This document shows positions 34,738 to 45,300 of a stretch of DNA of 64,000 bases, piece by piece. The notes under the pieces are model-generated. The model had not been told where the DNA came from, did no database searches, and was given only the letters and a program-made list of their open reading frames with translations. The first letter of the stretch is position 1; every line of letters begins with the position of its first letter. Made by a program: the position numbers and the translations under genes. The stretch covers positions 124,001-188,000 of the forward strand of contig NZ_LBHJ01000019.1 in NCBI RefSeq assembly GCF_001006305.1, in the 5' to 3' direction. This stretch comes from Silvibacterium bohemicum. Its GTDB lineage: Bacteria > Acidobacteriota > Terriglobia > Terriglobales > Acidobacteriaceae.

Positions 34738-35364
34738 ATGAGAAGATCACGACAGGACGCAGCAGCCACGCGGGAGCGCATCTTGAAGAGTGCTGCGGCA
34801 GAATTTCGTCGCAACGGCATCGATGGTACGGGCCTGGCCGACCTGATGGCGGCAGCCGGCCTCACTCACGGCGGCTTCTACAAGCACTTCGGCTCGAAGG
34901 AACAGATCGTGGCAGAGGCCTGTGCTGAGGCTGCCAACTCCCTGACCAACTCCCTGTCGGCGATCGCGGGGCGGACAAAAAGCAAAGTCTCGCTCGAAGA
35001 CGTTGTAGGCAGCTACCTGTCTCGCGCCAAACGGGACTCACCCGCCGACAGTTGCCCTCTGGCCATGATGGGAAGCGAACTCGCCCGCCAGGGAGCGGAA
35101 ACACGGGATGCTGCATCGGGAAGCTTCTTGAAGCTCACTCGATTACTCGTGCCGCTGATGCCGGATGCGGAGCCGGAAGTGAAGGCGCGCAACGCCATGG
35201 TGGCGATGTGCGCGATGATCGGCGCGTTAACTGTCGCCCGCATCGTCCCTGAAGAATCGCTTTCGGATGCGATTCTTTCCGAGATGACACGGGCGATCAG
35301 CACGGGTCAGATGCGCGGCTCGGGCAAGCCGAAACTATCGGCAGGCAAATCTACTTCCCGATAA
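34738..35364 (+). CDS. TetR/AcrR-family repressor
   Basis: The 208-residue protein has the TetR N-terminal DNA-binding domain (about residues 8-55: ATRERILKSAAAEFRRNGIDGTGLADL and the helix-turn-helix AAAGLTHGGFYKHFGSKEQI). A helical ligand-binding domain follows, containing SYLSRAKRDSPADSCPLAMMGSE, which is common in regulators of reactive-compound or quinone responses. The ATG is preceded by AGCAGGAGTGG. It is divergent from the NmrA-like gene with a perfect palindrome between them, the standard layout for a repressor and its target. Its last 14 bases overlap the end of the GH8 gene on the other strand. Confidence 0.93.
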   Translation: MRRSRQDAAATRERILKSAAAEFRRNGIDGTGLADLMAAAGLTHGGFYKHFGSKEQIVAEACAEAANSLTNSLSAIAGRTKSKVSLEDVVGSYLSRAKRDSPADSCPLAMMGSELARQGAETRDAASGSFLKLTRLLVPLMPDAEPEVKARNAMVAMCAMIGALTVARIVPEESLSDAILSEMTRAISTGQMRGSGKPKLSAGKSTSR

Positions 35365-36826
35365 TGCGGAAGTTTCCGCTGCAATGAAGCATGCTCATCA
35401 TGTAGAGCATGCCGTCGAAATAGCGCTGCTCACCGGATGGCACCGGGGTATTCCATAGCTCCTCGACGAATGCTTTGGAGACCGGGCCCTCGGTGGCCGC
35501 GAAGCTGCCCACAGCGGTGGTCGAGACCATGCCTACGGAATGGCGCTCCGAGAGCGGCTTGCCGTCGAGCGTATAGCGGTCCACGAACTTGCCGATACCC
35601 TGGGCATATAGGAATTTCTGAATGCGATCGCTCAGCACTGTTTCCTGCGGAGCCTTCTTCCACCACGAATAATCGACTGACCAGTTGCTCACGCTGCGCC
35701 AGGAGTCATATCCGAACGATGTGGGAGTGCCGTCGCGGCTGATGATCTGCGTCATGTCGAAGTGATTGCGCTCGGGAGTTAAGCCGGTCTCTGGGCCGGT
35801 CACCTTAGCGAACATGGTGCGGCTGACGTCGGCGGCTTTGGCCCAGAACTCTCGGTCTTCCTGCGGTCCCCAGCGCGCCCAGAGTTCGTAGAAGGCGGGC
35901 AGATGATAGGAGGCATCGGTAAAACCGCCGGGCTCATTGGGCACGAAGCGAATCATGTTGTAATTTTCTTCAACCATCGGGCCGATGGTCTCGGGGCGCT
36001 GCGTTCGCGGCCCGCGCGGGAAGTGCGGCATGGTGCCGTTGGCCTCGGCTGCACGGTTATTGGGGCTGGGCCAGGGGTGGTCCGGATAGACGAACGGCGG
36101 ATCGTCGGGATGGATGCGGAAGGGACCGGTTTCTGTAACCACCGGATGATGGCGCATGCCGCGCAGAATTTTGTCCGCCTCCGCCTGATAGTTGTAGATG
36201 CCGGTGCCATTGCCCCAGCGGTGCGCCGCGAAATAAAGCGCCATGGTGTAGTACTCTTCACCATCGGGCGCGGCACCGGTCGACCGCGGCGAGCCGTCGG
36301 TGCTCATCGACCAGGCAAAATATCCCACCGACGGATTTTTAGGATCACTGATGAGCATGTAGGTCTTCGACCAGTTCCAGAGCGCGTCGAACTCTCGCTT
36401 CTTGTTCATCTGGACGGCGATCATCATGCCGTAGCTCATGCCTTCGGTGCGGGCGTCGTTGTTGGCCCAGTCGGTGATGTATGCGAGCGTTCCGTTCTCA
36501 TTCCTTCCGGTCTCGAAATAAACCCGCTCCTCCTGGCCATCGCCATGGAAGAGTTGCTGAAAGGCTTTCTCGATCTTGGCCTGTGTCTGCGCTGGGGTAT
36601 GTCCCTGTTCGGCGAAGAGATCGCGGTAATGGCCGGTCTTATAGGCGCCATCGCCATCTCCCGGCATGCGGGGAATGTCGCTGAGAGGCGCATCGATGTG
36701 GGATGCGGGCATCGATCCCGGCGAGAACTGAGCCATCACCACCGGCGCGGCACAAAGCGAAAGCAGAATAGCAGCGGAGGAGCGAAAGAATTTCGAAGAG
36801 CGGGCAGGCACGCGGGAACCTCGCAA
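35351..36826 (-). CDS. GH8 reducing-end exo-xylanase-like glycosidase
   Basis: The 491-residue protein has a signal peptide (SSAAILLSLCAAPVVMAQ) and a glycoside hydrolase family 8 (alpha/alpha)6 barrel. It most resembles Rex enzymes, which release xylose from the reducing end of xylo-oligosaccharides (EC 3.2.1.156). Family landmarks are GAYKTGHYRDLFAEQGH, the catalytic acid in ARTEGMSYGMMIAVQ, GYFAWSMSTDG with GAAPDGEEYYTMALYFA carrying a likely catalytic Asp, and FGYDSWRSVSNWSVDYSWW near the second acidic site. Because it is exported, it should act on oligosaccharides in the periplasm or outside. It converges on the TetR gene with a 14-bp overlap of coding ends. No xylose catabolic genes are adjacent. 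Confidence 0.88.
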   Translation of the reverse strand: MRGSRVPARSSKFFRSSAAILLSLCAAPVVMAQFSPGSMPASHIDAPLSDIPRMPGDGDGAYKTGHYRDLFAEQGHTPAQTQAKIEKAFQQLFHGDGQEERVYFETGRNENGTLAYITDWANNDARTEGMSYGMMIAVQMNKKREFDALWNWSKTYMLISDPKNPSVGYFAWSMSTDGSPRSTGAAPDGEEYYTMALYFAAHRWGNGTGIYNYQAEADKILRGMRHHPVVTETGPFRIHPDDPPFVYPDHPWPSPNNRAAEANGTMPHFPRGPRTQRPETIGPMVEENYNMIRFVPNEPGGFTDASYHLPAFYELWARWGPQEDREFWAKAADVSRTMFAKVTGPETGLTPERNHFDMTQIISRDGTPTSFGYDSWRSVSNWSVDYSWWKKAPQETVLSDRIQKFLYAQGIGKFVDRYTLDGKPLSERHSVGMVSTTAVGSFAATEGPVSKAFVEELWNTPVPSGEQRYFDGMLYMMSMLHCSGNFRIIGK

Positions 36827-36997
36827 AAATGGCTGATTGATAAAATTTTGGCAGCTTCGACGACGCTCTTATTCGACTACAGAATGAGCACTATCGTCGA
36901 GTCCCGAAATATCTCCGTCATATTTGAGTTTCGCTTGCGACAAAGCGATCTGGAACGGCGACGGGACCTGCGGCAGGAAAAGCACTAAACTGAAGCC

Positions 36998-37333
36998 ATG
37001 CTCGATGAACTTACCTTTCGCCGCAATGCCGACCACGCCATCGAATCCCTCAAGAAGAGCCTCATCGAGGCCGAGGAAGGCGGCGGCTTCGAAGCAGAAG
37101 AACAGAATGGCGTGCTGAATGTCGTCTTCGAGGAGCCTCCGGCGAAGTTCGTCATCACTCCCAACGCGCCTGTTCGCCAGATCTGGATCTCGGCGCTCTC
37201 GACCAGCTTCAAGCTGGACTGGTCGGATGCAGCCGGCGACTTCGTCTCGGCGAAGGATTCTCTTGCGCTGAAGCCGCTGATCGCGAAGCTGATCAACCAG
37301 CAGCTGGGCGGCGGCTCCGTCACACTCGACTAA
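36998..37333 (+). CDS. cyaY: Frataxin-like iron donor protein CyaY
   Basis: The 111-residue product has the size and pattern of bacterial frataxin, which binds iron and regulates iron-sulfur cluster assembly on IscS. An acidic first helix (ESLKKSLIEAEEGGGFEAEEQ) is followed by beta-sheet segments GVLNVVFEEPPAKFVITPN and PVRQIWISAL (matching QIWLA of CyaY), then FKLDW and a C-terminal helix LALKPLIAKLINQQL. No iron-sulfur assembly genes are next to it. TAAACT lies six bases before the ATG, so a leaderless start is possible. CyaY is best known from Proteobacteria and mitochondria. Confidence 0.88.
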   Translation: MLDELTFRRNADHAIESLKKSLIEAEEGGGFEAEEQNGVLNVVFEEPPAKFVITPNAPVRQIWISALSTSFKLDWSDAAGDFVSAKDSLALKPLIAKLINQQLGGGSVTLD

Positions 37334-37414
37334 CATTTCTGCAATGCAAGCCGCTGGATAGACCCGAGGCGGGCTGACGACCTGTAGAGAACTGCAGCAC
37401 CGCACCTGCAGATA

Positions 37415-40400
37415 GTGGCATACCGCGGTGAACCCGTCACTCGTACACTGGAGCGGGTTGCGGCACGATACTTGTTTTCGCCATTATCACCTGAGGATAG
37501 GGGTCTCTTGACAGCGGCAGTTCCCGCATCTGCGTTCGCCGGAGGTACTGCGGGTCTGTTTTTACGATCGCTGCGGAGATATTTCGCAAATGAGCCGGCA
37601 AAAACGAGAACGCTGAAGCTGCTTTCGCTTTTTTTCTTTTCAGTTTTTTTCTCGCTTCATCCTCTTCTAGCCCTCGATCCAGGCAGACCTCTTTCGCAAT
37701 ACGGACATACTTCCTGGAGGATTCAGGACGGAGTGTTTGCCGGCAGTCCCAACGCCATTACCCAGACCACGGATGGATATCTGTGGATCGGAACCGATGC
37801 AGGATTGATGCGCTTCGATGGCGTACGCTTCGTTCCATGGGCTCCGGCGAACGGACAACATCTGTTTCCCTCGAGCAGTATCTACTCTCTTCTGGGAGGA
37901 AGCGACGGAAGCCTATGGATCGGAACCGGCAGCAACCTGGCCCGCCTGAAAGACGGCAACCTGACCAACTACGCCAATGGCCTGGGCCGTATCGATTCCA
38001 TCATCGAAGATCACAGGCATGCGATCTGGATAGCCCGCACGCGATCGAGGGACGAAGGCGGCCCCATCTGTGAGGTGACAGGGCCCAGGCTTCACTGTTA
38101 CGGCAAGGCGGACGGCGTCCCAATTCCCTACTCCAATCCACTTGTGGAAGATGGCGGAGGCAATCTCTGGATCGGCGCGGCCGAAGGCGCGGCCAGCTGG
38201 CGACCTGGATCGTCGACTCTCTATGTACCTAAAGGATTGAAAACGGCAAAAGGCCTCAGCGGCGTTACATCCCTGGCAACCGGGGCAGACGGCAGCATGT
38301 GGGTGGGTATCGACCGGCACGGCAGGGGGGTGGGTTTGCAACAGCTGATCCATGGCAGATGGAAGCCCTTTGTCACCCCGGAACTGGATAGCTCGACACT
38401 GAGCGTGATGAGCCTGCTCCGGGATCGGGAGAATGCGCTTTGGGTCGCGACGCTGAACAACGGCATCTATCGACTTCACAACGGAAAGGTAGATCGGTTT
38501 GGCGCTGTCGATGGCCTTTCCGGCAACACTGTGAGTGGTTTCTATGAAGATCGAGAAGGCAACATGTGGGTGGCAACTCCGGAAGGGATCGATTGCTTCC
38601 GCAATCTGCGTGTTGTCAGTTTTTCGCCGCGCGAAGGGCTGACCGATTATTCCGTCGAATCGGTGCTGGCTACGCGCGAGGGAGACGTGTGGATCGGAAA
38701 TTTCGGCGGCCTGGATCTGCTGCGAAACAATCATCTGTCTTCCATCCGGCAACGCCAGGGCCTGCCAGGTGTCAGGGTGACTTCGCTCCTTGAAGATCGC
38801 GCCGGGCGTTTGTGGTTAGGGGTGGACGACAAGCTTGAGGTGTACGAAGACCACGCCTTCCATCCGATAAAACGCAGCGACGGCTCTCAGATGGGAGCGG
38901 TCTTCGCAATGGCCGAAGACCGTGACGGAAGCATCTGGGTGGAGGGGTTAACAAGACCCACCCAGCTTCTTCGCATCCGCGACCGCCAGGTAAGCGAGGA
39001 ATTCACGCTGCCTCCCGGGGTGGGAGCGGGGGCTCTTGCACCCGATCCCGAAGGAGGTTTCTGGCTGGGCATAACCGGTGGAGATCTGGCCCGGTACTGG
39101 AATGGCAGATTAGAGATCTTTCGCTCCGGCGCCTCGGCGAATAGCGCCGTTCGCCAGGTTTCGGTCGAGCCGGACGGCACGGTATTGGCCGCAACATCAG
39201 TTGGACTCCTCATGTGGAAGGATGGAAAGTTCCACACTCTCACTGCGAGCAACGGGCTTCCGTGTGAAGGGGTGTTCAGCTTCGTCCTGGATTCCCATGG
39301 AACTCTATGGCTCTACACCCGGTGTGGAGTGGTTGAGATTGCCGCCGTGGAGTTCGAAAGGTGGCGAAAAACACCGGATGCTCGCGTGAACGCCAGGCTC
39401 TACGATTTCCAGGACGGGGCGAGGCCGGCGATGGCATCCTTTCATCCACGCGCCTCCCTTACACCCGACGGGCGCCTCTGGTTTGCCACGAGTGTCGTGG
39501 TGCAAATGGTGGACCCCAATAATCTCGCGCTGAATACCATTGTGCCGCCGGTGCATGTGGAGGAGATGATTGCGGATCGAACGAGCTATCCGGTTCAGCA
39601 GGGACTACGCCTGCCTCCACGCACGCGACAGATCGAGATCGACTACACGGCACTGAGCTTCGACGCGCCGAAAAAGGTGCGTTTTCGCTACAGACTAATA
39701 GGCTACGATACGGACTGGCAAGAACCGGGGGCGCGGCGGCAGGCGTTTTACAGCGATCTTCGCCCCGGAAAGTATCGCTTCCATGTGATCGCCTGCAACA
39801 GCGACGGCCTCTGGAACGATGTCGGCGCCGACCTGAATTTCGTCGTGCTGCCGGCCTGGTACCAGACCAGATGCTTTTTGCTTTTGTCGATTGCCGCTGG
39901 GATATGTGCCGTCTGGATCTTCTATCGCCTGCGGGTGGAGCAGATAGCCAGAGCGATCGGCGTCCGGTTTGACGAACGGCTGGCCGAGCGCACTCGCATC
40001 GCGCGAGATCTTCACGACACCTTCCTGCAGACTGTCCAGGGAAGCAAGTTGGTTGCCGACGACGCCCTGGATGAGTCGAGCGATCTGGCCCGAACCCGCC
40101 GCGCCCTGGGACAATTATCGGTTTGGCTCGAACAGGCGACACAGGAGAGCCGAGCCGCACTGAATTCCCTGCGCACTTCGACTACGGAAAGAAACGACCT
40201 TGCCGAGGCTTTCCGGCGGGCGCTCGACGACTGTCGCACCTTGAAATCCATTGCGGTGACTTTTTCCTCGCCTACGCCTGCGAAGGAAATGCATCCCATC
40301 GTCCGTGATGAGGTCTACAGAATCGGCTATGAAGCTATTCGCAATGCCTGCAAGCATTCTGAGGCCAGCCAGTTGACCGTGGAACTGAGCTACTCGCAGG

Positions 40401-40615
40401 ATTTCTCTGTGCGTATCCACGACAACGGCATCGGAATTGACCCGGCTGTCGCGTCCGTAGGAAAAGAAGGACATTTCGGGCTGCAGGGTATGCGCGAACG
40501 TGCCTCCCGCATCGGAGGCAAGCTCACGATCGTGAGCGCCCCGAACTCGGGAACCGAAGTTACATTGACGGTTCCCGGCCGCATCGTATTCCGCAGAGCG
40601 CACCGATCTCTATAG
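37415..40615 (+). CDS. Beta-propeller two-component sensor kinase
   Basis: The open frame gives up to 1066 residues. An in-frame TTG at 37508 preceded by GAGGATAGGGG is an equally plausible start. After a signal/membrane segment (LKLLSLFFFSVFFSLHPLLA) come about twelve two-component-regulator propeller repeats, each with a (L/M)W(I/V)G-type strand such as YLWIGTDAGLMRF, ALWVATLNNGIYRL and DVWIGNFGGLDLL. A Y_Y_Y domain (VRFRYRLIGYDTDW), a membrane helix (LLLSIAAGICAVWIFY) and a NarL-class kinase follow, with the phospho-acceptor His in ARDLHDTFLQ (residue 867 from the first start) and an ATPase domain with NDNGIGID-type and GHFGLQGMRERA motifs. Such kinases often sense polysaccharide fragments. 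No response regulator gene is adjacent. Confidence 0.9.
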   Translation: MAYRGEPVTRTLERVAARYLFSPLSPEDRGLLTAAVPASAFAGGTAGLFLRSLRRYFANEPAKTRTLKLLSLFFFSVFFSLHPLLALDPGRPLSQYGHTSWRIQDGVFAGSPNAITQTTDGYLWIGTDAGLMRFDGVRFVPWAPANGQHLFPSSSIYSLLGGSDGSLWIGTGSNLARLKDGNLTNYANGLGRIDSIIEDHRHAIWIARTRSRDEGGPICEVTGPRLHCYGKADGVPIPYSNPLVEDGGGNLWIGAAEGAASWRPGSSTLYVPKGLKTAKGLSGVTSLATGADGSMWVGIDRHGRGVGLQQLIHGRWKPFVTPELDSSTLSVMSLLRDRENALWVATLNNGIYRLHNGKVDRFGAVDGLSGNTVSGFYEDREGNMWVATPEGIDCFRNLRVVSFSPREGLTDYSVESVLATREGDVWIGNFGGLDLLRNNHLSSIRQRQGLPGVRVTSLLEDRAGRLWLGVDDKLEVYEDHAFHPIKRSDGSQMGAVFAMAEDRDGSIWVEGLTRPTQLLRIRDRQVSEEFTLPPGVGAGALAPDPEGGFWLGITGGDLARYWNGRLEIFRSGASANSAVRQVSVEPDGTVLAATSVGLLMWKDGKFHTLTASNGLPCEGVFSFVLDSHGTLWLYTRCGVVEIAAVEFERWRKTPDARVNARLYDFQDGARPAMASFHPRASLTPDGRLWFATSVVVQMVDPNNLALNTIVPPVHVEEMIADRTSYPVQQGLRLPPRTRQIEIDYTALSFDAPKKVRFRYRLIGYDTDWQEPGARRQAFYSDLRPGKYRFHVIACNSDGLWNDVGADLNFVVLPAWYQTRCFLLLSIAAGICAVWIFYRLRVEQIARAIGVRFDERLAERTRIARDLHDTFLQTVQGSKLVADDALDESSDLARTRRALGQLSVWLEQATQESRAALNSLRTSTTERNDLAEAFRRALDDCRTLKSIAVTFSSPTPAKEMHPIVRDEVYRIGYEAIRNACKHSEASQLTVELSYSQDFSVRIHDNGIGIDPAVASVGKEGHFGLQGMRERASRIGGKLTIVSAPNSGTEVTLTVPGRIVFRRAHRSL

Positions 40616-40638
40616 GGAAATCGGCTTGGCGCTGCCAA

Positions 40639-42273
40639 TCATTGCTCACCTGCAACGCGATCTGTGGCGTACAACCTCACGCGATACACATGAACTTCAT
40701 GAGGAGCCATGGCAAGCTGCCGCCCCTGGTTCGATTGATCGCCATTCAAGCGGCGAGCAACAGTCCAGTTCCCTGCCACTCGATTGACTTCCTCGATGCT
40801 TGCAATGCCGCTTTGCTTGTTGTCTACGTCGGGATCACGAAAGAAGTTAACGGTGAGCCCGGAACCGGCGATGTAGAACTCATTCGGAGACGCCTCTACA
40901 ACCATCATGGCGCCATCGTCTTCCAGCAGAGCCTTAGCCGGCCAGGATCGCGAGAGCGCGGCTTCGAAGAGATAACCGCCGAGCGAGACTGTCTGCGTCG
41001 GCCGTGGGCTATCGCTGTGAAGCACAAGGCCACGCGTGCGGTTGGCAGCCTGTGCGGGGATGAGCATGTCGCTCATGCTCTCCAGCGCTGCGAAGACCTC
41101 CTCAACACTCGGCCCGGTCTTGCCTTGAGAACCACTCTGCAGGCTGTCGACTCCGAAGGGCGAGAAACCGAAGGCCTTGGCTTCTCCGTAGGCATAGAAC
41201 GCATTGTAGGGAGCAGCTTCGAGGCGAGCCTCGGGAACGAAGACGGGATTTCCTTTGAACCTGTAGCGATCGATCCAATAAGCGAAGTTCGGCCAGTAAA
41301 TATCGGGAGAATAGAAGTCGAGGACCGGCGCTGTGACGCGGTAAACCTCAAGGTAGTAAGGATGAGGTCCTCCGCTGGGATACTCCCCGGCGCGCTCGCT
41401 GGGAGCGGGCAGCTGACAGTTCGCATACATGAGCAGCGGATAGGCCTTTTTGCCGGCGGTCGCGACGATCTGAATATATCGGGCATAATTCCAGGCCATA
41501 AATACTTCATCCGCGGAGTCGCCGAAGACCTCCTGCCAGGTGTGGCCCTGCGGATCGAAATGAGCGCGCAGTTCGGGAGAAAATGAATCGCGATTGGCTT
41601 CGAGACTCCGCATCAACTCCGCGGGAACATTGCTCTCAAACAAGCGATTCGCGGCTGCGGAACGATCACGGCCCCGGCCGAGGTAGCCCACTTCGTTTTC
41701 CGCCTGGACCATCAGCACCGTTTGCTTATCCTGATCCTTCTCACGGACGTGATTCATGAGAGTGGTGAAAGCACGGCTGTCGGATTTCAAAGTTTCAGAT
41801 CCCAGCGTCGAAAGTATTTCGAGCTGTGCGCCGTCGGCAGAGATCGCACGCGGAAATCTTCTGTTATCCGCCTTCACCCATGCGGGTGCGTAGTTGGAGA
41901 AGGCATTCTTCCAGCTGCCGAACCACAGAATGACCAGGTGCAGGTGCTGCTCCCGCGCTACGTCGATCCAGTGATCGAGAATGCTGAAGTCGAAGTTTCC
42001 TTCCGTGGGCTCGATCTGCTCCCATGCCACCGGCATGAGCACGGTGTTCAGGTGCATGCTCGCGAGCTTGGGAAGAATGCTGTCGGCCTGCTCCGCGGTT
42101 CCCGCCGAAGAGTTGCCCAGCTCTCCACCGAGGATCAGATAAGGCTTTCCCTGCACCAGCAGCTGGCCGCCGGTGGCGGTCTTGGCGATGGTGGGCAGCT
42201 CCGCCGCGCTGGCGAGCAGCGCGCCACTCAGGAAACAGGCAATGCAGATGGCTCGAAATACCCTATAGGCCAA
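40639..42273 (-). CDS. Secreted GH35-like beta-galactosidase (DUF5597 type)
   Basis: A TTG at 42273 is the best start, with AGGAGA seven bases upstream (42281-42286), giving 544 residues; an in-frame GTG at 42297 lies upstream of that site. A signal peptide (FRAICIACFLSGALLASAAE) leads into a TIM-barrel glycosidase of the GH35/GH42-like group. Landmarks are GKPYLILGGELGNSSA, NTVLMPVAWEQIEPTEGNFDF, the likely acid/base Glu in VQAENEVGYLG and the likely nucleophile Glu in FVPEARL. The C-terminal part fits the DUF5597 extension. It follows the Oar-like receptor gene on the same strand with a gap of under 100 bases, so the two probably form an uptake-and-cleavage operon for a galactoside-containing glycan. 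Confidence 0.85.
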   Translation of the reverse strand: MAYRVFRAICIACFLSGALLASAAELPTIAKTATGGQLLVQGKPYLILGGELGNSSAGTAEQADSILPKLASMHLNTVLMPVAWEQIEPTEGNFDFSILDHWIDVAREQHLHLVILWFGSWKNAFSNYAPAWVKADNRRFPRAISADGAQLEILSTLGSETLKSDSRAFTTLMNHVREKDQDKQTVLMVQAENEVGYLGRGRDRSAAANRLFESNVPAELMRSLEANRDSFSPELRAHFDPQGHTWQEVFGDSADEVFMAWNYARYIQIVATAGKKAYPLLMYANCQLPAPSERAGEYPSGGPHPYYLEVYRVTAPVLDFYSPDIYWPNFAYWIDRYRFKGNPVFVPEARLEAAPYNAFYAYGEAKAFGFSPFGVDSLQSGSQGKTGPSVEEVFAALESMSDMLIPAQAANRTRGLVLHSDSPRPTQTVSLGGYLFEAALSRSWPAKALLEDDGAMMVVEASPNEFYIAGSGLTVNFFRDPDVDNKQSGIASIEEVNRVAGNWTVARRLNGDQSNQGRQLAMAPHEVHVYRVRLYATDRVAGEQ

Positions 42274-42361
42274 AGAGCGATCTCCTAACGTTTGCACTTC
42301 ACAAAAATGGCGGAGTGGTCCGAAAACCGCCTCCGCCGTAGATTACTGTACGCCTTGCTAG

Positions 42362-45300
42362 CTAGAAGGTGAGTCGTCCGCTCAGTCTCAAAGTCCGGTC
42401 GGCATTGGAGGTGGTAATGACTCCGAAGCCGCCGGAAGCAATGTTGGCGGAGGGGTTGGCGAACTGCGGCGTGTTGGTCGCATCGAAGGTCTCGGCTACG
42501 AAATCGAAGCCCACAGCGTCGTGGATCGGGAATGTCCGCTTGAGGCTTAGATCGAGGTCGAACAATCCGGGACCTCTCACACTGTCACGGCCGGAATCAC
42601 CGAAGCGCGGAGTCGTGACTCCAGTCGCCGTCGAAACGTCGGTGAATGCGTTCGGGTTGATATACTGGCGGTTGCCGTTGACATTGCTGCCAAGCACCGC
42701 CTTGACGTTGTAGTTGCGATCTGCAAGCTGGGTATTGCCGGGCGCATTCAACAGGCCGCTCGAAGCGGTCACGTTGAACGGCGCACCGCTCACACGGCTG
42801 AGGACGGTGCTGAGCTTCCATCCGCCGGCGATGTATGCCAGAGGACCGCTCGATAGAAACATCTGCCCCTTGCCGAAAGGCAGCGAATAGATGGTCCACC
42901 ATTCCAGGTTGTGTTTGCGGTCGTAGCCGGCCAGAGCCCAATTGCGATTCCAGAAAGTCGGATAGGCAAAAACGAGGCCGTTGGCTTCGCTGTTATCGGC
43001 TGCGTCCATGGACTTCGAGAAGGTGTAAATGAGACCCGTGGAGCCGAGCTTCGCGCTGGTGCGAGTGAGCTGCGCCTGCAAACCGTTATAGTTCGAGCCA
43101 CGAAACGGCTGGAGCGAGTTGATATCGGTGTTGTTGGTGTTCGGTCCGAATGTCGTATTCAACAGCCGGCCCGCAGTCCCACCGCCCGGAGGAGCAGCGT
43201 TGATGTTGACGTCGCTCTGCTGCCGCACCGCTTCCGTTCCAACATAGGTGACGTTGGCAACGAGTTGGAACGGGAACTGTCTCTGCACCGCCAGGTTGTA
43301 GCTGTGGATGTATCCGCGGCGGAAATCTTTAGGAATCGTCGCCGTGGAAATATTCGTGCCTAGGGGCAGCGCGCCGAGGGTGATGTTCGGCAGAGCCAGG
43401 GCAGGAATACCGACCTGGGTCGTTGTGCTCTGTAGTCCGGCATTCAGGCTGGTCGCCGGAATGTAGCTGTTGGCGCCGTTGATGTTGGTCGCTACTTCAG
43501 CCGGATATGACTGAAGCAGATTTCTGAGAGTATCGGGATCGGTGGTGATGCCGTAGCCGGCGCGGATGACGGTCTTGTCGTCCAGGCTATAGGAAAGACC
43601 CAGGCGCGGAACGATCATTCCCCAGCCGTTCGAGGTAAATGCGTGTTGCGGGATGCCGCCTTCGCCGCCGATGAGCACCGTTCCTACAGTGTGCGTTCCG
43701 AGTGAATCGGTCACGGTCGACAGAACACTGGGATCGTAGCGCACCGTGCCGAAGTGATCTCCCACAGGCAAGGGGTAGTACTCGTAACGAAGGCCGTAGT
43801 TGAGGGTCAGTTTAGGCGAGACCTGGTAGGTGTCCTGCCCATAGAACGCGAAGGTGGAGTAGCGCAGCGCTTCTGGATCGAAGGTCTGCACGCTCTTCTG
43901 GTAATTGTCGGCCTGGCCGAGCAGGAAGTCCGCGAACGAATTGACGTCGCTCAGCGATCCTCCCGAAGGAGCAGTCGCTCCGCCCGAGAATACGAAGGTC
44001 CCGCGCCCCGTTGTCTGCGTGCCTGATCCGGGCTGGAAGTGATTGATGGCTGCGTGAAGATACTCACCACCGAAGCGCACCGAATGCGTGCCACGCACCC
44101 AGGTTGCGTTTACGTTGCCGGTGTACTGGTTGTCGCGGAAGGTGAAGGGACTGCCGGAGTTGGCATTTCCCAGCGAGGCATAGGTTGTGAAGAAGAACGC
44201 GGGGATGCCGCCGTACTGCTGCTGGCCGTTGTTGTTGGTCCCGGGGATCTTCAGGGTATTTACGCCGTAGTCGCCGAGCCCGATGTCGCCGGCCTGGGCT
44301 CCGAGTCCCTGCCGTGTGTAGCCCGCATTGGCATCCATAGTGAAGTTGGTGGAGAACGCATGCGTCGCGCCCAGGCCGACGTTCTGGATACGTCCCGTCG
44401 CAGTACCGGGCTGGCCGCCGTCAAATGTGCCGCCGCCCGGATTGGGTCCGAAGACCTGGGGATCGCTGATGGTATCGGGCGAGATGCTGTAATGGCCGAA
44501 ATAGCTGGTGTTCTGCGTCGGCACGTACGTCACCTTCGCATCGTAGTTCGAGCGCACGAATGCGTTGGTGCCCGCGCCGAAGTAATTGTTGACCAGGGCT
44601 CCGGCTCCGCCGGTATTCGGCAGGGGCAGATTCTGCAGCAGGATGGCCGCAGCAGGAGCGATCCGGTTGGCGGGAACCATGTCCCCGGCGAATGCGGTCT
44701 TCCCTATGCCGGTAGCGGTGCCGGTGGCAGGATCGAAAATCTGCGATCCGGTGTTCGCGAAGTTGCCGGCTCGCATATCCGCCGTCGGAACCGAGAAGAT
44801 TCCGTTCACGGATTTATCCACCGAGACGCGGTCGTAATCGAAGAAGAAGAAAAGCTTGTTCTTGAGGATCGGGCCGCCGATTGCGCCGCCGATTTCGTTG
44901 TAAATGTTCTTCTGGAGAACGCCCGTTCGATTCTGCCAGGCCTGGGCGTTAAACTGCGCGATGGAGTTGTACTCCCAGGCGCTGCCGTGGAACTGGTTGG
45001 TGCCGCTTTTGATGGTTACGTTGATGGCCGAGCCGCCGGCCGCACCCTGCTCCGCATTGAAGCTTCCGGTGACGACGTTGATGCTCGAGATGCCGTCCGT
45101 CGGCGGCAGATAGGCGACCAGATAGGGCAGCCACGGATAGGCATCGACAGCGCCATCGATCCTGGTGGTGTTGGTGGCGTTGGAAATTCCGTTGACGTTG
45201 ACGGCCTGCGAGCGCTGCGGATTCGAACCCGCCGAATTCTGTTCCGCCGGCGGAGTCGAGCCGGGAACCAGGCGATAGAGGCTCTCGAAGTTGCGCCCCG

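Noticed and set aside
35903-36988. 361-codon plus-strand opening over the GH8 gene
   Set aside because: It is antisense to a clear glycoside hydrolase, and the translation has no family resemblance.
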